Assembly (NCBI GenBank): GCA_008692225.1
Contig: VICG01000001.1
Coordinates: 2,643,501-2,707,500, forward strand
Reading direction: 5' to 3'
DNA length: 64,000 bases
DNA from: Monilinia fructicola
Lineage: Eukaryota > Ascomycota > Leotiomycetes > Helotiales > Sclerotiniaceae
Of the stretch, positions 22,939 to 35,088 are shown piece by piece. Under the pieces are notes generated by a model. It was not told the DNA's origin, made no database searches, and saw only the letters and a program-made list of their open reading frames with translations. Numbering within the stretch: position 1 is the first letter of the stretch; every line of letters begins with the position of its first letter. Both the position numbers and the translations under genes were made by a program.

Positions 22939-24448
22939 TTAAGCGGCAGCACCAGAGATGAAGAACCACTTGTCAATGCTTGGATCGATAGGAGCCGGAG
23001 CAAGGTTCTCGTTGGATGGGATGGGAGGAAGTTGGCTGGGGTCAACACGGCTGTTGGAGTGCTTGACGGTGACGTTGGTGCTGTATAGTTGTTAGTCGAA
23101 GAGCAGAAATCGCAACTACAGAAAACTTACGTTGAAACATCACCTGGAGTGGTCTTGCCAGTGATGAGCTTCTCCCAAGCTTCAGCACACTCACGGACAA
23201 TATCAGTGGCGTACCTAGAACATAATTAGCTTCCAATGCCAAAAATAGCCGTGCAACAGCCCTTACTTCTTGTTCTTGCACTCTCCAGTGAAAAGCGAAT
23301 TGGTTCTCTGGCTTTCCGTCTGGGATTTTGTAGATTCTGAACCATTCATTTGTGGCTCTCAAGAGACCTGGAAGGTGTCTCTCAACATCTTCAACATCAT
23401 TGAGCTTAGGGGCCAATGGGTCGTTGACGTCGATGACGATGACCTTCCAGTCGGTCTCCTCCTCATCGAGCAAGGCCATAACACCGAGAACCTTGACTTG
23501 CTTGACTTGACCAGGGTATCCAACCAATTCACCAATCTCGCAGACGTCCAATGGGTCATTGTCACCCTTAGCCTTGGTTTCTGGGTGGATAACGTTGGGG
23601 TCCTCCCATGTCTAAAAGCCAGTTAGCACAAGTCGTAAATATTTGTGTAGATATTCCAAGTCTTACTTGAGGGAAGGCACCGTAGTTCCAGAGGTATCCC
23701 TTGTGAGGGAAGCAGTTGCGGACGAAACGAAGTTTGCCCTTCTTAACATCTTGCTTCTGTTAAAACTATTAGCGTAGGTGTCGCGTTAAAACATAGGGGA
23801 GACATTCGATTGGGTTAAGCATCTAATGACAATGTTAGCTGACAGTATCAAGATAGGAAGGTAAGTGAGAAAAACCTCTTCTTTGCTAATCTCCAATTTG
23901 CCATTTGTCCATCTTGGGATCTCAACAACCATGTTCAAGATGGTTTGTTGCTCATTGGCATAAAGAGGAATATCGTGGAATGGAGAGACTGGAACTCCAT
24001 CCTTCTCGATGTAGATACGGTGCTCCAAAGTGTTTGGAGCTCCGATCTTTCTGACGGTATATTTAGAAGCCATTGTTGTTGTATTTGATGGTGTTTGGTT
24101 TTCAGAAGATGAATTCGTTGAGAGGTGACGAGATATTTGCACCACTCTTAGCGGTATAGTGGGGTTGTTTTTGTTCGCCAGCTTGGCTTGTGTGGCAGTC
24201 ACGCCTTTATTATAAGGTAGTAATGGAAGGCGCAGGGGGAGTTGTTGTCGCTTTAATTGGTGATTGCAACTGCTATTAGATGATACTAGGAGCTGAGTGA
24301 ATGATCTGGTTCGACTTTGGCCTTGACATGGAATTGCAGTTGTAGTTGCAGGTGCAGTTGTTGTTGTCGTTCCAGTCGTACTTATACTTATACTAGAACG
24401 GGATTTCCAAATTGGATTTGGAATACCATTGAACCTTAATTTGAACAT
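22939..24448 (-). CDS. ipp1: Inorganic pyrophosphatase, six exons, with in-frame N-terminal extension
   Basis: Hydrolyses pyrophosphate to phosphate; the family-I soluble enzyme is essential in yeast. The cytosolic form starts at ATG 24073 ([20 protein letters not shown]). Exons: 24073-23876, a 15-nt micro-exon 23822-23808 (MLNPI), 23756-23667, 23611-23267, 23214-23131, 23080-22939. Markers are [20 protein letters not shown], the metal-site [21 protein letters not shown] and the ending [11 protein letters not shown]. The four-A run at 23291-23294 is one base too long; correction gives [19 protein letters not shown] and 873 nt (290 residues). The frame stays open upstream to ATG 24448, adding 125 residues rich in Arg/Ser/Thr and nearly free of acidic residues, ending [12 protein letters not shown], like a mitochondrial presequence. 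The micro-exon is followed by GAATGT instead of a GT donor. Confidence 0.92.
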
Positions 24449-27400
24449 TCGAATCAAATACTAATATGATAATAAGTACAAGAGTCGGGTAGTTAGTTAT
24501 ATGGTTGTTGAGACAGCCCTGGAGGTCGTTGTTGTACCGAACACTCTCGATCTCCCCGTCGACCGCGGTATCTTTTTTCTTCTTCTATGGATTGACCGCC
24601 ACCAAGGCTAGGGAGTACTGGATTAATAGATACAAACTACTTATTAATTACCTCCAGCTACCAATAATCCCGCTTCCCGCTTTCAGTGCCGCCATGTTTT
24701 CTGTGGTTCGGACCCTGCCGCTTTCTGCGGGACTGACTCAATCAGGAGTTGTGTTAAAAGCAGCGAGATGTACTTTCCCGGGACTGTTCTCCTTTCGATT
24801 AATGCATGCAATTCAAATCTCAGAACAGATTGCTATTGTACACTGATTGAGGCTTTGAGAGGATAGCACAGCGTATACATCCTTTAAGGAAGCTTCTCAA
24901 GTGAGAAACGCCCCTTATCCAGATTGTCTAGTCCAGCATTCAAGCGAAGTCACATCTTACGACCCTTAAGCTTACCTACCTAGTAATTATCTTCCTCGGA
25001 CCTCAAAATATGTTGACCACCAGGACCTAATTCATGGGGTCACAATTTATGTCTTCAATATTCACAGATTTCAAATTCATTCGATGATAGGCGCTATCAT
25101 ACCTACTCGCCCTATACAGAGCCTTCAGCATTTATGTATCTCGCGTTCTTACGTTCTTCCCTTTGCAACGAATCATTAAGTTTTCTTTTCCAATCAAAGC
25201 ATCATTCTTCTGTCGTAATTCCGCTGTTAGTTTTCATTCTTCATCATTGGTTCTTTCCTTTATTTAATGACTTATTCAACCTTTTCGTGTGAAGCATCTT
25301 TCAATCGCAACTCTACTGCTGAGTCTTTCTTTTCTTGCCTGAGCCTGCTCTCATAACAGAAATTGCAGTTCTGATCAACCTCAATCACATCATCGGTATG
25401 ACTTTCGTCGGATTCTATTTCAACAGTTAATTCGGGTCCAGTTGTATAAGAAGTCCGAAAGTGAAGAAGAACATTATTACAACTGATCTAAACATCCCCT
25501 ATATATTGCCCTCGCTTATGTTGGAATACTTTTTGGAATCTTCCAAATCATATCGGTACTTAACCACACGTAGACACAAGCCTTTCGAGCAAATGCATGA
25601 CCTACCCTTGTAACTGAAACTAGAAATGCGCTCTGATATACCAAAATATTTGTGTTTTACATAGCTCTCCAATAACACCATTCTACAGAGGTATCAGTCT
25701 CTTCTGGGCCAACTTGAAAGCCCTCTGCGCCTTACTAGATGCACCCATAGCAATGAAGGTACTATTACTAAGTAATTTGAGCCTTGCAATATTCGAAGAA
25801 TACTAGGGCTTACCAAATATTCAGCATCGATGTCAATATATAATGCATTAGCGTTCTGATATCGGACAGTAGCGCTGTAATATTTATATATTATCTCACA
25901 TCCGATCATGAAAGATGGTGTCGACCCGCCTTATGTTTCAAAAGGGCTTGCAATGTCTGGAGTGACGTAAGTGATACAAAACCTGTGCAGGCTTGGAATC
26001 TGAGAATGCTCGAAGAATGAATTGGATCTTTAGATTGGGTTGGATAGATGTTTGAAAGGTCGTGAAAGGTTGGGATATTGTGAATGGTTGATATCGATAT
26101 TTTCAAAGGGGACGAGTTGGTGGATGTTCGAAATAAGGGATGAAATCGGGGAATGTATGTAACCTTGGAACCTGTAAATAAGAGAAACATACAAATCAGG
26201 CTGAATGGGCTGAACGTTGGAAATGCATTCAATGCTTGGGCGTGCACACTAGACCATCAGCCATCAAATATCATAATTGATGTAGACATGGAATCTATCA
26301 GGACAAGAGACATTGGATGATAGTTGTCGGATTCAAACAAATGCAAAAACTCAACCTGTGCCCGTTTAATGATTTGAATCTGAGACGAAAATTCTGAGCA
26401 TGACAGTGGTCAGGCGGTCATTTCGCGTTCCCCTAGTACCCTAGTACTACCTATGTATATTGAATTGGCTATTGCGGGACAATCCGATTTTGCTAACCTA
26501 CTGATCAAAGCACAATATTGCTACCGGTGGATTCATAACGAGCCATCTCGCGTCGTTCCCAGTTCACCATTTTCAAGAACTATCCGTCACGAAATCATCT
26601 CCCAATGAAGCCTCACAGTCAGACTCAATCAAGCTGATCTCTTGTTTTCTATTGAATGATTTTCCTGGCATGAAACAGTAATGTGAAATAGAATCATGGG
26701 TAGTAGAACTAAATACTTCCACCGTAATCAGACATGCAAATTCCTGGCAGTTGTCGATACTTAGATAATGTTGCTCATTAAGACCCATTGCAGTTTCTTG
26801 CCGTCTGTCTTCAACAAGAAACATATTGGGAATATCTTGATGGCGCTGATCGGGAAAACTACCACCCTCACATTGATGGAGCCAATGAGGGGCAGAGGCA
26901 AATGGTATTCCAGTTGACTTGATTTTTCAAAATCTTGAAAACACTAAACTTACAAGTAGGCATAGTTCGTATTTATGATACAAGGACTCAATGGCCATTA
27001 CCAATTCTCAGCTTTCAGAGACATGGTGTCAGCCACTGACGGACTTCGAGAAATCAAGGTCAAATTATCACAGCATTCAGATCACCTCAAGCGGCCCACT
27101 CGAATCCTTAGTGTTGGTATCAAACTACCAGTGGTGTTGAAAATATAAGGTTCCTAGCCCTCTTCTGTATATTTCCTTATTGTCTAAAATCTAGGTGCTA
27201 GTCAAGTGTTGGAAACTAAACGATTTAACATGAGATTTGTGAGGGACCAAATAGGATGAAACACACTTCGAATAGACTACCTATACTGATATCTTCAATA
27301 CAAATATCCAAGACAGCATCATGATGGCACCAAAATATGATTGAACGAACATAGATAGACACGGAGTGATATTTCTCAACGTAATGGCTTCTTTCTTTGG

Positions 27401-28122
27401 ACAAGCTCATATTCAAATACTGATAAGAGTTCAGATGAGGTTAACTACCAGTGACTGACTGACTATCAGGACCGCTGAGTTCATTTATCTGACTGACTGG
27501 TAGAAGCTTGCTTTAACATACCGGTACTCTGCCCTCTCTTGCCTCTGCCCCGACTAGACGTGCTAGGTCAACCCAAGTAACAATGTGTGGCTCGACATTC
27601 TTACACTGTAACAAAGAAACTTTAAACGTACCAACTGTACTGTAATACTACATACCTAATAATATATAATTCTCGGAAGTTCCTCGTATCTTTTATCTCC
27701 TCGTCCCATCCCCCATCTCATCCATCTATCTCATCCATGGACCATGATCCATCTCATTTCTCCCGTATCAACCACTTTCTCCCAATATCGAAGATAACCT
27801 TGGGACCTTGGAACCTTTTGGAGTTACGTACAAAATATCTAAATACGCCTCCATCGCCGAATTAGGAAAGTATAAGCATACTGTATCTCATCTCTCCGCA
27901 TTCGGCTAACTTAAGCCGAAACTAAACAGCTGGAGGTCGGAGCTTCAACAATTCATATTCATGCTGTACCCCTCTCTCCACTTAACCGATTGATACAAGT
28001 ACCTAGGTAGGGGCAGTAGGTGCAATTATTATTGTCGTTGTTATTGTTATTGTCGTTGATGAGTTACACAACCAAGCTCTCGCCAATTCCTTAACTTCAA
28101 TACCTACACCTTCTGAGCGAAA
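24449..28122. other. Long gene-poor stretch
   Basis: About 3.7 kb without a supported gene. Frames such as 24505-24846 (+), 25906-26247 (-) and 26573-26824 (-) have no conserved motifs, no joinable introns and no codon structure. No transposase relic, tRNA or strong repeat was seen. A GTT/ATT low-complexity patch lies at 28025-28060 just before the MMSDH gene. Confidence 0.5.
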
Positions 28123-29936
28123 ATGCGTCGAACCTTAACTAGAGGCATTTCGACTGCCGCGACTAGACAGACCTGTTCCACAATAAGACCTAGAGTAGCA
28201 TTCAGTATGCCATCTTCCTCGGAAACTTCAAAGATTGCTACTCGCAGACTACATGCTACAGCTCAACATCTCAAGCCTGCTGCAGCTCTAGCATTCAATG
28301 CCGATAATTATCCTACCACTCACGACAAAATTCAAGATGTACAAGATACCCCCTACTTTATTGACAATAAATTCCTCAAATCCGAATCTACACAATTCAT
28401 CGATTTACACGACCCAGCAACAAACAACCTCGTAACCAGAGTGCCACAAAGCACAGATGCCGAGCTCAAAGCTGCCGTCGATAGTGCGGTGAAAGCATTC
28501 CCAGGATGGAAGAACACCAGCATAATGGCGAGGCAACAAATTATGTTTAAATTCACACAATTGGTTAGAGATAACTGGGATAGATTGGCTGCCAGTATTA
28601 CATTAGAGCAGGGCAAAACCTTCGCTGGTATGTTCGTAATGGTTTTCACTCAGGCTTCAAGGCTGACGGAAGGACAGATGCGAAAGGCGACGTTCTTCGT
28701 GGATTACAGGTAGCCGAGACAGCTTGTGCCATTCCTCAACAAATGATGGGTGAAGTCATAGAGGTAGCAAAGGATATGGAAACAAGAAGTTACAGGGAGC
28801 CATTGGGAGTTGTAGCTGCCATCTGCCCATTCAGTGAGTATTGGTCGTTATTTCGGCTTGGGTCTCGCTAATGTCCAATAGACTTTCCTGCAATGATTCC
28901 ATTATGGTCTATTCCAATTGCATGTGCTACTGGAAACTGCCTCATTGTGAAGCCATCTGAGCGAGATCCAGGTGCAGCAATGATTTTGGCTGAACTCGCC
29001 CAAAAAGCCGGCTTCCCTGACGGAGTGCTTAATATTGTCCATGGTGCTTCAAAGACGGTCGACTTCATCATTGATGAGCCGGCCATCAAAGCTATCAGTT
29101 TTGTAGGAAGCAATCGTGCTGGAGAATATATTTTTGCCCGAGGTTCTGCTAATGGCAAGCGTGTGCAAGCAAACTTGGGCGCCAAGAACCACTGTGCAGT
29201 TTTACCAGATGCAAACAAGCAACACGCACTTAATTCAATCGTTGGCGCAGCTTTCGGTGCAGCTGGCCAAAGATGTATGGCTCTCAGTACTTTGGTCATG
29301 GTTGGAGAGACGAAGGAATGGCTATCCGAACTAGCTGAAAGTGCTAAATCGCTAAACGTGAATGGAGGATTTGAAAAGGGAGCAGATCTTGGTCCAGTCA
29401 TCTCTCCACAGAGTAAAAAAAGAATTGAAGATTTGATTGCGAGTGCAGAAGAGGAAGGTGCAACAATCTTGCTGGATGGTAGAGGTTATAAGCCAGAAAA
29501 ATATCCCAACGGAAACTGGGTTGGCCCTACGATCATCACCAACGTCAAACCTCATATGAAGTGTTACACAGAAGAAATATTCGGTCCAGTTCTAGTATGT
29601 TTGAATGTTGACACCCTCAACGAAGCTATCGACCTCATCAACGCAAATGAGTATGGAAATGGCGCCGCTATCTTCACACGATCTGGAGCAACAGCGACAG
29701 CTTTCCAAAAGAACATCGAGGCAGGACAGCAGGGAATAAATGTACCAATCCCTGTCCCTCTCCCATTTTTCTCATTCACCGGAAACAAGAAGAGTGTTGC
29801 TGGAGGTGGTGCAAATACGTTTTATGGCAAGCCAGGACTCCAATTTTACACACAACAAAAGACAGTGACTAGTTTATGGAGAAGCGAGGATGCAATTTCC
29901 AAGTCTGCCGATGTGGCAATGCCTACACATAGCTAG
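28123..29936 (+). CDS. Methylmalonate-semialdehyde dehydrogenase (acylating), three exons
   Basis: CoA-dependent mitochondrial aldehyde dehydrogenase of valine and pyrimidine catabolism, turning methylmalonate semialdehyde into propionyl-CoA (ALDH6 family). Exons 28123-28627, 28678-28833 and 28882-29936 give 571 residues without any frameshift. The first 55 residues are Arg/Ser/Thr-rich ([16 protein letters not shown]), a mitochondrial presequence ending near [10 protein letters not shown]. The catalytic domain shows [60 protein letters not shown] and the catalytic cysteine in [10 protein letters not shown] (about residue 352). EEIFGPVL and the ending [19 protein letters not shown] follow. 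Both introns are about 50 nt. The family call is strong; the closest relative would distinguish it from other ALDHs. Confidence 0.94.
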
Positions 29937-32140
29937 GAGCTTTATCATATGAAAATTTAATGATTCCCAATGACCTGATTTATATGCAACGTATGTGGTG
30001 TTGGAAATGCAAGTTGTTTACCGAATGTCTATGCTGATGTCTAATCCTTTCCCCAACCTTCAACTCACCATCTCATCTCCAATCCACTTTATCCACTGAA
30101 CCACAATTTAACCATAGCCATAATACAGTAAAGGCGTATATGAATTCAGATGTGACTATCAACCACGAGCCGTATCACATAGAGAAGTGAGGGAATCAAT
30201 ACTTGCGAAAAAAAGCTCAGTTCTTGAAATCTCACACTGTTTCGCAGCAGTTGAATTTATATTAACGATCCTTCTCTCCACGAAGATATTTTCACGTTCT
30301 GTAGTGCTGCTCTCTAAGTTCGCTCTTTTTGCTTATATTGAGACGATGTTGTGGAGTAGATACGTACCTAGGCATTGGGGGGGGGTTAAAGGGGTTGAGA
30401 TATTGAGGTGATTTGGGAGATTCATTTCATTTTTAATATTCAAGCTGTTTTGGGAGATTTGAGAGATTCATTTAATTCCACAATAATTAGATTGTCATCT
30501 CCGCCTATAATAACGCTGCCGGTGTTGTCTGATACTCTAGTTGTTCATTGTCACATCCCGAAATATAAGCTGATTCATCGTCAAATAAAGAAACTCCCTC
30601 CTTTCTTTACCCCGATAGAAATTCGAATGATTAAGGTTAAAATTCACGATTTGATTTGGCATACGGATTCAAGTCAAGTCTGACTGGACGTTGCGCAGTA
30701 TTCTATCCTACTCCGTACTCATGTGGATATCTCATACTACCATCAATAGCGATCATTGCTCGATGTATAGTATATCTACAATCTCACTCGAGAATGGACG
30801 GAACTTCCATCACAGCCATGTGCTCGGGACGGGAGCAATCATTGACTATTCAGTTCCTTTCCTCGGACCATGAGACTGTCCGCTTCACAATTCCCATCCC
30901 CTCCCAATGAAAAGTTTCCAGAATCGGGACTTGGTAATGGACATTTTGGTGAACATGCATCATCTTCCAAGTGGCAATTCTCTTTGTCGGAAATACCTGG
31001 TTCTCAGTGCGGAATGGCACTGCCGATGTTAATGCTCCCCCGTCGTTGGATTTGTAAGTCACAGTACACCAGTGGTATATCTTCACTCGGGACAACTCAT
31101 TGTCCGTTTGCCTCTTGGTAAGATTATCTCTCATGGTCAAGCAGGCAGCATAGAAACGGGTCCGGATCTTAGGGTAAGGTTAAACGTCTTTCCGAATGTC
31201 AAGCTTACTCCACCCACGCCCACCAGCTGTTACACAATCAATAACATGACCTTGACATATACTCGAGTACAATCGAGAAAGCTTGTATTTCTGGGGTTTT
31301 GACGATGTGTATGTAATATGTATACTTCAATGTCGAACGCCAATACGTCAATACGCCAATACGTCAATACTCGCAGTGAGGTCAGACTCAAGCTTTTCAT
31401 GATTGACATAATCGACTGGCTAATGCTTGATATACGAGCTGAACTAATCTAGAAAGAGTGGTTCTTGAGTTCTGTCCCTTGGATGCATCTCCATTTAAGA
31501 TCTAATTAAGACTTATTTATTTGTTACAATGAGGTAATGAGGACCAGAAAAAACTACATCTCAAGCCCTTTGGTCCATTGACATGCAACCTCATTACTAT
31601 TGCTATCATTTCTTTGCTTCTCTGAAGTGACCTCGAGAGCGATATCTCTTCAATCATATAGCAGGAATCTTTTTCTCTCTTCGGATATGTATGCTATTGT
31701 CATCGAATCGCTCTTTTCCATATTCAAGTAACAAGTAATTGCAGTATCCGTGGACTGTCGTTTGCGCCCGGATCTAGGTTACATACAGTTACTACAACAT
31801 TTGAAACTTGCGGCGAAGCAAATGCACTTTTGAAGTCCTTGAAGTCTCATCATTTGTCTCTACATATATCCATGGATATTGATTGTTATTCTTATGAGCA
31901 ATCATTCACTGGAAAATCGAAACTCCTTTTTTTAACATTTATTTTAAGCCACCTTTCTTCTTATTTTGATTGAAAGCTTCAACTTGCGAAAAGTACTTGC
32001 GAAAGGTACTTGCGGAGGTGGACCATCTTCTAGATCCGACCCCGTCATATATATATAAAATAAGATAAATACTCGATACATCTACCAATCTGCCAACAAT
32101 CTCCCCTCTTTGACAAAACTCTCCTATTTTTCCCATCATT
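29937..32140. other. Intergenic, no gene supported
   Basis: About 2.2 kb. An 8-G run lies near 30377, a small tandem of CAATACGTCAATACGCC units at 31340-31375, and a palindromic-looking AT region near 32045. Open frames on both strands at 30650-31140 overlap each other and show no domain. One minus-strand frame (30850-31140) reads more protein-like than the rest but cannot be extended. Confidence 0.5.
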
Positions 32141-33908
32141 ATGTCGTCTATCCCGTTTAAAAGACTACTGGTCTTACCAACAACCCTTACTTACGCACTC
32201 GTTCAACATAAATCAGATATATCATTATCCTCGCAGCCGAGTTATCTAGGAACATTTGTGCAACTGTATCTGTTACAGTTCGTTCTCTTTGCGATCTGGA
32301 GGGTCATCTTGTATCCTTTCTACTTCTCTCCACTTAGACATTTACCTTCACCAAAAGGCGGGAGTTGGTGGAATGGCCAATGGAAGAGAATCTCAGGAGA
32401 GCCAACCGGACAACCTATGCTTGACTGGTGAGTTGAATAATATTCTACGTTGCTAAATTTGCTGACTGTTTGATAGGATACAGGATGTCCCAAATGATGG
32501 CATTATACGATATTTAGGAATTTTAAATTCCGAGCGAGTTATGCTCACAAATGCCAAAGCTCTTAGTGAAGTTCTTACCACTAAAAATTACGATTTTGTC
32601 AAACCTGCTACTGTTCGTCTCGGAATAGGGCGTCTCCTTGGAATTGGAGTGCTTTTGGCAGAGGGAGATGAACACAAAGTACAGAGAAAGAATCTTATGC
32701 CCGCCTTTGCATTTCGACATGTTAAAGATTTATATTCCGTTTTCTGGGATAAATCCTGTGAAGGAATAAAAGCTATGACCACCGAAGTCAAGGCGAAAGA
32801 ATGTGGCGATATCCCCAACGATACGGCCAAAGGAAACGATGAAAATGCTGATGAAGATGTTGACCAGCCAGAGAAGGGTGTGGCATATGTGGAGGCCATG
32901 CAATGGGCAAGTAGAATAACATTGGACATAATCGGAACAGCTGGCCTGGGCGTAAACTTCGGAGCCATTCAAGACCCTGATACTTTACTCAATCGGACAT
33001 ATAGAACGGTGTTCAAGCCAACACGCTCTGCACAGATCCTTGGATTCCTCCAGCTTTTCTTGCCTGGCTGGTTCGTCAAAAGAATACCGATTAAGCGAAA
33101 CGGCGAAATCGAGGAGGCCGCAGAAACTATTCGATCCGTTTGTAGAGATCTTATTCGAGAAAAGAAATCGAAGCTTGAGAAGAAGGAGCTGACCGATGTG
33201 GATATTCTGAGTGTCGCATTGGAAAGTGGTGGCTTTCCCGACGAAAACCTCATCGATCAACTCATGACTTTCTTAGCAGCCGGCCACGAGACCACCGCGA
33301 GTGCGATGGCTTGGGCAATTTATCTACTCTGCGCATATCCAGAAGTTCAATCTCGTCTCCGGGAGGAAGTTCGTGCAAAACTTCCTAGTCCAGAGTCCGG
33401 TGCTACCATCACACATCAAGATATCGATTACATGCCCTACCTGAACGCTGTCTGCAACGAAATCCTTCGCTATTTCCCGCCCGTTCCTCTGACTCTTCGC
33501 GAAGCCGCCGTCGATACAGTTATTGTCGGTCATCGAATTCCGAAGGGCACCCGTGTAATGATGGTTCCCTGGGCCATCAATAAGGATGAGGCAATGTGGG
33601 GCCCCTCGGCACGAGAATTCAATCCTGATCGATGGATGCCCAAGAACGGCGAGTCCCACAATACAAATGGGGGCAGCTCAAGTAATTACGCATATCTTAC
33701 CTTCTTGCATGGACCACGAAGTTGTATTGGACAAGCATTTGCCAAGGCGGAATTTGCGATTCTGTTGGCGACGTGGATTGGGAGGTTTGAATTTGACTTG
33801 AAGGATAAGAAGATGATGGATGAGAAAAATTTAGATATCAAAGGGGGAGTAACGGCAAAGCCGGCCAAGGCTTTGGACGTCAGAGTCAAGATTATTGAAG
33901 GGTGGTAG
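32141..33908 (+). CDS. Cytochrome P450 monooxygenase, two exons
   Basis: Membrane-bound heme monooxygenase of unknown substrate. Exons 32141-32427 and 32477-33908 give 572 residues, intact. The N-terminus has a hydrophobic anchor (about residues 38-60) followed by a Pro-rich hinge with PSPKGG. The I-helix motif AGHETTAS lies near residue 364, the K-helix ExxR appears as NEILR, the PERF-like segment as FNPDRWMP, and the heme loop as FLHGPRSCIGQ with the thiolate Cys near residue 512. A charged insertion of about 35 residues (rich in Asp/Glu/Lys) sits between the B/C region and the F-G region. A TATA-like ATATATATATAAAATA lies about 90 bp upstream. It has a CYP4-like general layout, but I cannot assign a CYP family. 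No biosynthetic cluster neighbours it. Confidence 0.92.
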
Positions 33909-34993
33909 CAAAAGGGCGTTCGGCACAGGAAATGTTTTTATTGGGAATAATACGACGATGCATAGAAATGGGATGAGCTTGGGACACGGCGTTCTGAGGG
34001 GTGTGTAGGTTGATAGTTTCAAAAAATTTCGAGTCTTCATTACATTATCATTTATTCTCGCCCTTTGCCGGAACCATGATCTGCCATTTGGTGATTCCCG
34101 AGCATCTGGAATCCTGAAATCTTTCGGTCCGTTCAATTTGCACGTGATACAGAGACAGGCGGCTTATTATTCTCAAACCGATCTCCATCAGTGGTTTTCC
34201 AAAGATGGAGATCACATCTCGCTCAAAAATTCATTTCCATCCCGCCGTCGTCGTCGCAACACAGACAGACGCCTTCTAATTTTACATCCCGCTGGGCCTG
34301 CGCTCCAACTTGGGGTTATTGGGCAGGGTGTTCATATGCTCTTGAGTCTGAGGAAGATATATATAAGTGCTTGAGCTTTTTCAATTTCAATCCAACTTCG
34401 CACCTCCTCAGACTTCTTCCAAAGCAAGACGGCTGGAAAAGACCACGGCGGCAGATACTCCGTTTTTCGATGCCTCGTCATGGCCCCTAAGCTCATCTCG
34501 AGACTCTGCTACAGTACTCGGGTAGTTGTAATGCAATTCTTCATACAAGCATGTCCTCCAAAGTCACCAAACCTTACACTAGTAATCAACAACTTCATTA
34601 GCGACTTAGCTGTTTGCATAGATACAGTAGGATGATAATAGTAAGAGATGCTTCGGTATTGTAGCTTTGGCATCGTATAGCCAACATTCAAAAGAACATG
34701 GAAACCGTTGTGACGATGAAATGGGTAGAGAGCTAATCGGATAGGAGTATCAAATCCAACGAAACTGGTGTAACCTCGGACTACATATGAGCTTAGATGG
34801 ACGTCCACGCAGGCGAGCTATCCACCTTTATTTAATGTTGAAACGATAGCCACGTGATAGCTACTTTTGGGAAAGACTGCATGGGGTACTCGGCAAATGA
34901 AAACAAAAACAAAAACAAAAAATTTCACGTAGCATTGAAGCTCAAGTAGATGCTTGGAGGAAGAGGAAAAATTGAAAAAATTACAAAAATAAA
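33909..34993. other. Intergenic, A-rich 3' part
   Basis: No gene is seen. Positions 34898-34922 hold an AAAAAC simple repeat, and the T-rich stretch just left of the tRNA (minus-strand TTTATTTTTG then TTTTTT) would end polymerase III transcription. Confidence 0.5.
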
Positions 34994-35088
34994 TGGACCG
35001 GTTGGGAATCGAACCCAAGACCTTTCCTAATCTCTAACCACCGATGGTGATGTGCGAAAGGAACGTTATACCCCTAAACCACAGGCCC
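34994..35088 (-). tRNA. tRNA-Ala (anticodon CGC) with a 23-nt intron
   Basis: Minus-strand cloverleaf from GGGCCTG at 35088 to TCCA at 34994. The D-arm is GTTTAGGGGTATAAC, the anticodon stem TTCCT/AGGAA with loop TTCGCA..T, and the T-arm TTGGG-TTCGATT-CCCAA. The anticodon is CGC, reading GCG (Ala). The acceptor stem has the G3:U70 pair that marks alanine tRNAs; one U-C mismatch sits at pair 6-67. The extra 23 nt between positions 37 and 38 is the normal site of a nuclear tRNA intron. Internal A and B boxes and a downstream T-run fit polymerase III transcription. CCA is not encoded except for the discriminator A. Confidence 0.88.

Noticed and set aside
3077..33908. Possible metabolite cluster (alcohol dehydrogenase, dienelactone hydrolase, P450, LPMO)
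   Set aside because: The genes are 5-15 kb apart, interleaved with housekeeping genes, and no PKS, NRPS, terpene synthase, transporter or regulator is present.
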